The position numbers and the translations under genes were made by a program. Source: Bacillota bacterium (GTDB lineage Bacteria > Bacillota > Clostridia > Acetivibrionales > DTU013). From it: DNA of 10,795 nucleotides. The notes beneath the pieces are model-generated. The model worked only from the letters and a program-made list of their open reading frames with translations. It was not told where the DNA came from and did not search any database. Positions 5,468 through 10,795 of this stretch are shown here, piece after piece. The DNA lies in NCBI GenBank assembly GCA_023435925.1, contig JAEZLF010000204.1, positions 1 through 10,795 of the forward strand, read 5' to 3'. Every line of letters starts with the position of its first letter. Position 1 is the first letter of the stretch.

Positions 5468-7999
5468 ATGAGCAAAAGGATCAAAGCACTCATTTTAGCA
5501 TTGATGGTATTGCTGACATTTTCAGTACCAAGCATTGCTACCACAAATGAACTGGCAACTATTGACAAGACCATCGATGAGCATGATGTACAGAGTGGAC
5601 TGTATGATGTGACGCTGAGCGTCACAGGCAGTACAGTAACTGCACCAAAGCCGGTTGACGTTGTACTGGTCATTGATGCATCAGGTAGTATGACCAATAA
5701 AACATCTAATGGTAAAAGCACAAGGCTTGAAGATGCAAAAAATGCCGCAAAAGCATTTGTTGATATTGCTTTCGCAAACAATAATGCAAATGGCAATACA
5801 ATTGCCATAGTCAAGTTTGATAAAAGCGCGACTATTATATCAAATCTTTCAAATGTTACAACAACTGTACTGAATGGCATTAACTCTATTAGTAATACGA
5901 ATAGTGGTACAAATATCAAAGACGGCTTTGATAAGGCTAAGCAGATTTTAGATAGTCGTGAATCAACAAGAGATGCCATTGTCGTTCTATTAAGCGACGG
6001 AGAAGCAAACGGATATAACCAAGGCGGTAATATATCCGATTCTCAAGCTGCTCAGGCAGCCATAGCTGCGGGTCGCGCTTTAATCGGAACTGCCAGGGTT
6101 TATACCATTGGTCTTTCCGTAACAGGTACAACTGCTCCAGAAACTTTGAAACAAGCTACACGGTCAGCGGGGGGTGTATCGAACGGCGGTTACTATTCAG
6201 CTCCTGATAGCGATAATCTGAAAGCTATATACCAGAATATCGGCAATAACATCAATCCGGCAGTTTTAAATGCTAAAGTAATTGACGAGGTAGCATCCAA
6301 TTTTGAAATTGTCAGTATTGGAACACCCGTCCCCGATATTGGAACGGTTACTACTTCGGCCCTTACGATAAAGTGGGAGATCGGTGATTTGGGCAGTACG
6401 AATGTAAAGCTGACTTACAGGATCAAGCTCAAGGAGAATTGGTCGGATGCGAGCGGTATTGACAGTGATGATAATGACGGGAAGCTCGATGCAAATGTCG
6501 AAGCTAAGCTGACTTATAATACAGACGTTGAGCAGTATTTCCCGGTACCAGGTGTCAAATATTACAATCTGACCACTAATACAAATCCATCCGACGCAGG
6601 AAATATTGTCGTTAAGCTCAACGATAATGTTACTTCCAAGAGACAGTTTGCTGAAGACGTAAAAGTAGCTGTTTCACAAACGGCGAAATCCGGATATACC
6701 TTTAAAAATTGGACAGGCGATGCTTTGGATTCAGCACAAAGTATCACAATGAATGCGAATAAAACAGTAATTGCAAATTATCAGCAGGATACACCACAGA
6801 CTGTACTGACCGCTGCCAATGATGCATATTCAACCACGGAGGGTGTGCCGCTGGTTGTACCGAGCCCCGGTATACTTTCCAATGACACTATAACAGGTCT
6901 TACCCTTAATGACATTATCATAACCGAAAGTATTACCGAAGGTTCAGGAACACTGACTCATGGAAGTGAGTTAGGTGCCTTCACATATACCCCGGCAGCC
7001 GGATTTACCGGTACTGCTGTATTTAAATACAAACTTCGGTCAGGTGAGATTACAAGTAAAGAAGCAACGGTAACGATCACTGTTAACGCGAAAGAGATCG
7101 AACCCAATGCAAGCATCGATATTGAAAGTACAATAAAGAGTCTGCCGAGTGGTGCAACGGCTTCCAATGGCGAGTCGATCACTTCCTATCAGATGGTAGT
7201 AACAAATAACGGCAATCAGGATTTATACGATGTTGAGATTACCAACGATGGCAATGGGAACAGTTATCTTATCGGTAACCTGTCAGCCGGAGCAAGCAGA
7301 ACTCAAACTGCAAATAGCTTTACCGTCTCAGGAGAAGGTACAACAAAATACCTGACAGCAACGGTCGTTGGATATCTCACGCCTGATAGTACTACACCAC
7401 CGGCATATGCATATGTATCAGAAGAGGGCTCCAATACAGTTCAGCAGGTGCCAGATGAGTATGAAAGAGCGTCTGTAACGGACAGTGACACGACAGATGT
7501 TACAATACCAAGTGTTTACATACCGCCGTACATACCGCCATACACCCCTCCTGAAACGCCTGTGGTTGAGAATGTAACACTTACAACAAGCGTGTCTGGT
7601 CAGGGCTCCATTCTTCCAGGCCCGGGAGCTTCGACATATGGAAAAGGAACGATGGTACAGTTGAACCCCACTCCTGCAACAGGCTGGCAGTTCTCGAACT
7701 GGCAGGGTGATACGGTGAATGGTTCCAACCAGATCTACATGGATGGCAACAAGAGTGTCACTGCAGTATTTACAGAGATTCCGGTGATCATTCCTGTTGA
7801 ACCTGCAGCAGCGGCACCTGCTATAGAGGAGCCGGTATCGGAGCCTCAGATTGAGGAAATAGCTGAGGAAGAAGCACCGGCAGCACCGGCTGAACTGCCT
7901 AAGACAGGCGGAGTACCGGCGGCAGTATTCTACGGATTGGGCGGATTCATTGCTGTAATGGGAGTTGCACTCAGAAGTAAGACAAAAAAGAAAGAGTAA
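5468..7999 (+). CDS. von Willebrand A domain LPXTG surface protein
   Basis: An 843-residue secreted, sortase-anchored protein, probably an adhesin. The start follows GAGGTGAG (5455-5462). The signal peptide is likely cleaved after A24 (PSIA-TT). A vWA domain, about 60-255, has a complete MIDAS metal site: D70-A-S-G-S74, T148 and D177 (LLSDGE). Then come a beta-rich extension, about 260-365, an InlB-type repeat (YTFKNWTGD), a cadherin/VCBS-like Ig module, about 446-545 (NDAYSTTEG, GILSND), a DUF11-like Ig module, about 548-675 (VVTNNGNQDLYDVEITN), a Pro/Tyr linker, and a last repeat almost matching that of the first surface protein. The end is LPKTGG at 810, a membrane helix and a KKKE tail. 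vWA plus MIDAS suggests metal-dependent binding of a host or matrix ligand. The ligand is unknown and no pilin motif was identified. Confidence 0.94.
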   Translation: MSKRIKALILALMVLLTFSVPSIATTNELATIDKTIDEHDVQSGLYDVTLSVTGSTVTAPKPVDVVLVIDASGSMTNKTSNGKSTRLEDAKNAAKAFVDIAFANNNANGNTIAIVKFDKSATIISNLSNVTTTVLNGINSISNTNSGTNIKDGFDKAKQILDSRESTRDAIVVLLSDGEANGYNQGGNISDSQAAQAAIAAGRALIGTARVYTIGLSVTGTTAPETLKQATRSAGGVSNGGYYSAPDSDNLKAIYQNIGNNINPAVLNAKVIDEVASNFEIVSIGTPVPDIGTVTTSALTIKWEIGDLGSTNVKLTYRIKLKENWSDASGIDSDDNDGKLDANVEAKLTYNTDVEQYFPVPGVKYYNLTTNTNPSDAGNIVVKLNDNVTSKRQFAEDVKVAVSQTAKSGYTFKNWTGDALDSAQSITMNANKTVIANYQQDTPQTVLTAANDAYSTTEGVPLVVPSPGILSNDTITGLTLNDIIITESITEGSGTLTHGSELGAFTYTPAAGFTGTAVFKYKLRSGEITSKEATVTITVNAKEIEPNASIDIESTIKSLPSGATASNGESITSYQMVVTNNGNQDLYDVEITNDGNGNSYLIGNLSAGASRTQTANSFTVSGEGTTKYLTATVVGYLTPDSTTPPAYAYVSEEGSNTVQQVPDEYERASVTDSDTTDVTIPSVYIPPYIPPYTPPETPVVENVTLTTSVSGQGSILPGPGASTYGKGTMVQLNPTPATGWQFSNWQGDTVNGSNQIYMDGNKSVTAVFTEIPVIIPVEPAAAAPAIEEPVSEPQIEEIAEEEAPAAPAELPKTGGVPAAVFYGLGGFIAVMGVALRSKTKKKE

Positions 8000-8156
8000 G
8001 AGGAATAGTCAGAGCTGGTTATTTGAACAGCTAAATGTATCGTGATGATATAAGAAGCCATAGTATTAGGTGAGGCAGGCAGCAGACTAAGCTGTCTGCC
8101 TCTCTCATTGTTTGGGGAGATGAAGATGGCTTGGATAAAACGAAAAACCGTGTATT
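8000..8156 (+). repeat. shared 3' UTR, copy 2
   Basis: Nearly identical to 4620-4770, including the CAGAGCTGGTTATTTG stretch, the GGCAGGCAGC hairpin and a final AACCGTGTAT. Beyond it, copy 2 continues into a tautomerase gene that is absent after copy 1. Confidence 0.85.
8073..8107 (+). terminator. 3' UTR hairpin terminator of module B
   Basis: GGCAGGCAGC (8074-8083) pairs with GCUGUCUGCC (8091-8100) around AGACUAA, followed by UCUCUC. The stem is identical to the hairpin at 4685-4711. The pyrimidine tract is poor in U. Confidence 0.62.
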
Positions 8157-8169
8157 TGAGCAATATCTA

Positions 8170-8178
8170 TGGTACAAT
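8170..8178 (+). promoter_or_regulatory. possible extended -10 promoter for the tautomerase gene
   Basis: TGGTACAAT matches an extended -10 box (TG-N-TACAAT). No good -35 sits at the right distance. It is the best candidate between the upstream hairpin and the gene starting at 8299. Confidence 0.35.
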
Positions 8179-8298
8179 AAAACAAATTCTTAGATAGATG
8201 AAGATCGGGATTCCCAGATAAAAGCAATTATCGACAAAAGGAATCCATATAAACAAACATAAGAAGTATTTTAGAGTTTAATCAGGGAGGATAATGAA

Positions 8299-8508
8299 AT
8301 GCCACATATTGCTATTACAATGTACGCAGGGAGAACTCAGGAACAAAAGCAGAAGCTCGCCAACAGGATACAGGAACTCGTTCAGGAGGAACTCGGAGTC
8401 GACAAAAAGGTCATTTCTGTTTCGGTGGAGGATATACCAAAAGAGAAATGGGCAGATAACATGAAACAGTTCCCTGACGACATTATGTATGTGAAACCGG
8501 GTATATAG
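8299..8508 (+). CDS. 4-oxalocrotonate tautomerase family protein
   Basis: A 69-residue protein of the usual length for the small tautomerase superfamily. The start follows GGGAGG (8285-8290) at eight bases. After Met removal the N-terminal residue would be Pro, the catalytic base of these enzymes. The sequence begins MPHIAITMYAGRTQEQK and contains the family-like block VISVSVEDIPKEKW. Family members catalyse keto-enol tautomerisation as small beta-alpha-beta oligomers in the cytoplasm; the substrate here cannot be told. It stands alone, convergent with the glycosyltransferase, and has no aromatic-degradation genes beside it. It is absent from the equivalent position in module A, so it was inserted here or lost there. 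Confidence 0.92.
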   Translation: MPHIAITMYAGRTQEQKQKLANRIQELVQEELGVDKKVISVSVEDIPKEKWADNMKQFPDDIMYVKPGI

Positions 8509-8522
8509 CCTTAAATCGCTAT

Positions 8523-8555
8523 AGCTTCGCTGGATGAAAGGAAGTTGGTTTTTTT
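8523..8555 (+). terminator. weak terminator after the tautomerase gene
   Basis: AGCUUC (8523-8528) can pair with GAAGUU (8541-8546), including one G-U pair. GG and U7 (8549-8555) follow. The stem is short with a 12-base loop, so this is tentative. Confidence 0.4.
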
Positions 8556-8594
8556 GTGTGTCAACAACCATCGTCTCGTTGACATATGTCTAGA

Positions 8595-9554
8595 TTATTT
8601 CCTGCTTATTTTGATGTTTTCCAAATTCTTTGTTTCCCGAACGATATACAACGGACGGCCTTTTACTTCGTCATAAATTCTACCGATATACTCGCCGGTG
8701 ATACCAAGAATAATAAGGACGATACCGTTGAAGAAAAGGCTTACGGCAAGAGTTGAAGCCCAGCCTGTGACGGTTTTATCCGTAAAAAGCCTCTGATAAA
8801 TAACAACAAGAAGATATACAAAGCTCAAAAATGAAATGAATGTACCGAAGTAGGATGCAAGTTTCAAGGGCTTGTAGGAAAAAGAAGTGATGGCGTCGAA
8901 AGCAAACTTGAGCATTTTCTTTAAGGGATATTTTGTTTCACCGGCAAAGCGCTTATCACGTACGTACTCAACACCTGTTTGCTTGAAGCCCAGCCAGCTG
9001 ATGATGCCTCTAATATATCTGTTTTTCTCATTAACGGACTTAAGAGCATCACACACCTTCCGGTCAATCAGTCTGAAATCGCCGGCATCAACCGGGATGT
9101 CCACGTCGGTCATGCTTTTCAGAAAACGGTAAAAGAGCTTTGCGGTGATCTTTTTAAACAAGGTTTCACCTTTACGCTTTAACCGTTTACCAAAGACAAC
9201 ATCATAGCCCTCGGACCATTTGTGGATCATTTCAGGGATGATTTCAGGAGGATCCTGAAGATCCGCATCGATGACTACGATGGAAGCTCCAGTAGAATAA
9301 TCCATACCGGCTGTAATTGCAAGCTGGTGTCCAAAGTTTCTTGAAAAGTCAATCAATTTAACATTGCGGTCCACATCACAGATTGAGTGAACCATCTGTG
9401 CAGTTTTATCCCTGCTGCCATCATTAACAAAAATCAACTCATATGGCTTACCAATCGTATCCATTACTGATTTCAGCCTCTTATAAGTTTCCTTTACGAC
9501 AAGCTCCTCGTTATACACAGGTACTACAACAGAACATAGAATATCAACTGCCAT
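8595..9554 (-). CDS. GtrB-like polyprenyl-phosphate glycosyltransferase (GT2)
   Basis: A 319-residue membrane enzyme of the GT2 DPM1/GtrB type. Family members transfer a sugar from a nucleotide sugar to undecaprenyl phosphate at the inner face of the membrane, making a donor for later transfer to polymer or protein. The ATG at 9554 follows AAGGAGG (9569-9563) at eight bases, so an upstream in-frame start at 9602 is rejected. Visible: VPVYNEE at 11-17, NDGSRD at 44-49, metal-binding DAD at 96-98 within DADLQDPPE, GDFRLIDR at 158-165, RYIRGI and the KRFAGETKYPLKKM block, then two membrane helices at about 232-254 and 264-288. It is full length. A PMT-like fragment lies immediately upstream and a truncated paralogue lies at 4819-5082. 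Sugar and final acceptor are unknown; a role in glycosylating the neighbouring surface proteins is inference. Confidence 0.92.
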   Translation of the reverse strand: MAVDILCSVVVPVYNEELVVKETYKRLKSVMDTIGKPYELIFVNDGSRDKTAQMVHSICDVDRNVKLIDFSRNFGHQLAITAGMDYSTGASIVVIDADLQDPPEIIPEMIHKWSEGYDVVFGKRLKRKGETLFKKITAKLFYRFLKSMTDVDIPVDAGDFRLIDRKVCDALKSVNEKNRYIRGIISWLGFKQTGVEYVRDKRFAGETKYPLKKMLKFAFDAITSFSYKPLKLASYFGTFISFLSFVYLLVVIYQRLFTDKTVTGWASTLAVSLFFNGIVLIILGITGEYIGRIYDEVKGRPLYIVRETKNLENIKISRK

Positions 9555-9611
9555 TTCGTTGTCCTCCTTCCAAACTAAGACACCTACCGAACCATAAAAC
9601 ACCGAACCACC

Positions 9612-9755
9612 TTAAAATACCCAACGATCCTTGAACCACAGCAAGAACTGTTCCACATAGTTACTACTGACTTCCATGCCTGGCAATACTGGATAGAACA
9701 TAATAAATAACAGCATAACCAGTCCAAGGCAAAAATAAACAGCAAGCTTAAACAT
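9612..9755 (-). pseudogene. C-terminal fragment resembling a PMT-family mannosyltransferase
   Basis: A 47-codon open stretch ends 57 bases before the glycosyltransferase start and is on the same strand. It encodes a membrane helix (AVYFCLGLVMLLFIM) followed by FYPVLPGMEVS, NYVEQFLLWF and DRWVF. That pattern resembles the extreme C-terminus of bacterial PMT/GT39-type, polyprenyl-phosphate-sugar dependent protein O-glycosyltransferases as I recall them. No ribosome binding site precedes its ATG, and the rest of such a protein (usually several hundred residues) is absent. It reads as the stump of a deleted gene that once preceded the GT2 gene. The family call rests on memory of the motif. Confidence 0.5.
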
Positions 9756-9835
9756 AAGATTACAAAGGCTAGTGCATTGGTATGACCACAAGTGCCGTAA
9801 ACTAACAGGAAAAATTTTTTTTATACAAAATGCGA

Positions 9836-9863
9836 TTGAAAAATTTCAATAGTGGTATACAAT
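9836..9863 (+). promoter_or_regulatory. sigma-A promoter of module C
   Basis: TTGAAA (9836-9841) and TACAAT (9858-9863) are 16 bases apart. Transcription would begin near 9870, just ahead of riboswitch 4. Confidence 0.65.
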
Positions 9864-9877
9864 ATTTATATAAATAA

Positions 9878-9967
9878 ATTTGTCAAAGGCAAACCGGTTG
9901 AAAAACCGGGACGCAAAGCCAGGAATCTAAAGCTATACAGCTATGATCGTCCGGTCGCCATACAAGT
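9878..9967 (+). promoter_or_regulatory. c-di-GMP-I (GEMM-I) riboswitch aptamer, copy 4
   Basis: Core elements: GGCAAACC (9888-9895), a CCGGUU-GAAA-AACCGG P2, GGGACGCAAAGCC, a shortened P3 arm (AAAGCUAUACAGCUAU), and CGUCCGGUCGCC at the 3' end. P1 pairs AUUUGU (9878-9883) with ACAAGU (9962-9967); the sequence differs from copy 2 but pairing is kept. The base equated with position 20 is G9888. The 3' end is shared with the terminator arm, so an ON switch is inferred. Confidence 0.93.
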
Positions 9968-9986
9968 AATGATGGCGACCTTTTTT
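9953..9986 (+). terminator. terminator overlapping riboswitch 4
   Basis: GGUCGCCAU (9953-9961) pairs perfectly with AUGGCGACC (9972-9980), followed by U6 (9981-9986). This is the strongest of the riboswitch terminators. Confidence 0.9.
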
Positions 9987-10000
9987 ATATATAAATAGAT

Positions 10001-10064
10001 GGTTAACCACGTTTTCCTTAAAACGAGGCTGAAAACAGAGAACTTACCTCCAGAAAAATGTAAG
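10001..10064 (+). promoter_or_regulatory. conserved leader RNA element, copy C
   Basis: GGUUAACC is followed by stem I, CCACGUUUU (10007-10015) with AAAACGAGG (10020-10028), which has a 4-base loop. CUGAAAACAG and hairpin II, CUUAC (10043-10047) with GUAAG (10060-10064), come next. UUACCUC (10044-10050) can pair with GAGGUGA (10080-10086) at the ribosome binding site. It begins only 14 bases after the terminator U tract, against 80 or more in the other two modules. Confidence 0.7.
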
Positions 10065-10092
10065 AATTATTTATTTCAAGAGGTGACAGTGT

Positions 10093-10548
10093 ATGAAGAA
10101 GAGGTTGCAGCTATTCATTTCATTAGTACTCGTCGTTACAATGATGTCAGCATTGGGCTTGAGTACTATCGCACAGGACTACAGCAATTCTGAAGCTCCT
10201 CAGACTCTGAGCCCCGGCAGCCAGGATAAGCAGAATGGTTCAGGAAATTCCCAAGGAAATGGGAACAGCGGCAGTATCAAAACTACAAACAGCACGGGTA
10301 CAGTAGTAAATGAAAATCATTATGAAACAAAACAGGATGTATATGTTACTGGAGAAGGATTTCCGAACCCGTCTAATGGTTTATACTATTTTATTGTCAA
10401 GCAAACAGCGCATAATACTGTTCTGGCAAGGAGCAGTCTATACAGTATAAATGGTAGTTTTGCTCCGATAAAATTGTGGGATTATGTTTGGAATGTAAAT
10501 AGCTCTCAGACCAGAGGATTTGATGATTCAATAAATGGGGTATATTGA
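10093..10548 (+). CDS. third secreted surface protein, N-terminal part ending at in-frame UGA
   Basis: The start follows GAGGTGA (10080-10086). A signal peptide (KKRLQLFISLVLVV) is predicted to be cleaved after A27 (STIA-QD). A Ser/Gly/Asn-rich linker and an Ig-like segment follow (QDVYVTGEGFPNPSNGLYYF). The frame stops at TGA (10546-10548, codon 152) immediately after NGVY. The same frame continues with protein-like sequence to the window end, so the annotated product is probably a truncated form of a longer sortase-anchored protein like its two neighbours. Translated as is, it would be a 151-residue secreted protein with no wall anchor. Ligand and function are unknown. Confidence 0.8.
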   Translation: MKKRLQLFISLVLVVTMMSALGLSTIAQDYSNSEAPQTLSPGSQDKQNGSGNSQGNGNSGSIKTTNSTGTVVNENHYETKQDVYVTGEGFPNPSNGLYYFIVKQTAHNTVLARSSLYSINGSFAPIKLWDYVWNVNSSQTRGFDDSINGVY

Positions 10549-10795
10549 GTCGAAATATACAGGATAGACTCTGATGAGAAAATCAAGGAGGTCGCTTCCG
10601 ACAACTTCAAAGTTGATTCGGGAACCGATCCTGGAACCGATCCGGGGACAAATCCTGGAACCGATCCGGGGACAAATCCGGGAACCGAACCTGGAACCGA
10701 TCCTGGAACATTACCGACGCCATCCCCGGAACCTCCAACACCGCCAACAATTACTGTTGAGAATGTAACACTCACAACGGGCGTATCCGGTCAGG
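10549..10795 (+). pseudogene. in-frame continuation of the third surface protein beyond UGA, partial
   Basis: Without a frame change, the codons after the UGA encode VEIYRIDSDEKIKEVASDNF, then a GTDP/GTNP repeat linker, a Pro-rich stretch, and ENVTLTTGVSGQ at the window edge. The last piece matches the start of the final InlB-type repeat in the vWA protein (ENVTLTTSVSGQG). A TGG (Trp) in place of TGA would give a smooth YWVEIY strand. A nonsense mutation, a sequencing error or readthrough are all possible. No ribosome binding site suggests independent translation. Confidence 0.7.
10621..10716 (+). repeat. 12-bp tandem repeat encoding GTDP/GTNP
   Basis: Eight consecutive 12-base units of the GGAACCGATCCT type encode GTDP, GTDP, GTNP, GTDP, GTNP, GTEP, GTDP and GTLP. 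Unit gain or loss would stay in frame and change the length of the wall-spanning linker. Confidence 0.88.

Noticed and set aside
5335..5979. 214-codon minus-strand open frame overlapping the vWA gene
   Set aside because: It is antisense to the signal peptide and vWA MIDAS coding sequence, has no ribosome site, and its low-complexity Leu/Val/Ser content is typical of a shadow frame.
8562..8584. GTCAAC/GTTGAC hairpin as terminator for the glycosyltransferase gene
   Set aside because: A 6-bp inverted repeat exists between the convergent genes, but no U tract follows it in either orientation.
5380..10064. The leader element as a conserved short peptide (VNHV...KTRLKTENLP in copies B and C)
   Set aside because: Copies B and C read through in one frame, but copy A has a one-base length change and a stop in that frame. 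Only copy C has an ATG, and no ribosome site precedes it. RNA structure explains the conservation better.
10546..10548. UGA reassigned to Trp in this organism
   Set aside because: The two large surface-protein genes, the tautomerase and the glycosyltransferase use TGG for Trp or lack internal UGA over thousands of codons, so the standard bacterial code applies.
10546..10585. Selenocysteine insertion at the UGA
   Set aside because: The downstream stem is only five pairs and overlaps the stop. The site is a wall-linker region with no redox motif, and comparison favours an original Trp.

Overview
The window looks like chromosome of a low-GC, Gram-positive anaerobe of the Clostridia. The pointers are c-di-GMP-I (GEMM-I) riboswitches, strong GGAGG-type ribosome binding sites, sigma-A promoters, and secreted proteins ending in an LPKTGG sortase signal, a membrane helix and a basic tail. 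The species cannot be named from sequence alone.

The locus is built from repeated copies of one module: sigma-A promoter, GEMM-I riboswitch with intrinsic terminator, a conserved leader RNA element beginning GGUUAACCACG, then a secreted LPXTG-type surface protein. The first two copies are followed by a shared 3' UTR hairpin and a convergent polyprenyl-phosphate glycosyltransferase gene or remnant. Module A (736-5082) encodes a 1174-residue protein with InlB-type repeats, a fibro-slime/PA14-like domain and a SpaA-like domain; its glycosyltransferase is reduced to a remnant. Module B (5107-9554) encodes an 843-residue von Willebrand A protein, followed by a 4-oxalocrotonate tautomerase-like gene and an intact GtrB-like glycosyltransferase. 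Module C (9836 to the window end) encodes a third surface protein, interrupted by an in-frame UGA at codon 152 and running off the window. A fourth riboswitch at 211-313 has no protein gene behind it, only a structured, terminator-bounded stretch.

The likely joint role is a cell-surface adhesion or matrix locus in which cyclic dinucleotide levels set transcription of alternative sortase-anchored proteins. A linked lipid-phosphate sugar transferase, and a fragment resembling the C-terminus of a PMT-family protein mannosyltransferase, hint at glycosylation of these surface products. No sortase gene is present.

Two observations stand out. (1) The leader element recurs three times between riboswitch terminator and start codon. 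It keeps its stems while loops and flanking spacers differ, and it carries an anti-Shine-Dalgarno segment matching each gene's own ribosome binding site. I do not recognise it as a known RNA family. (2) The four riboswitches differ at the position I equate with ligand-contacting nucleotide 20: A in the first two, G in the last two. In GEMM-I RNAs this base is known to shift preference between cyclic AMP-GMP and c-di-GMP.
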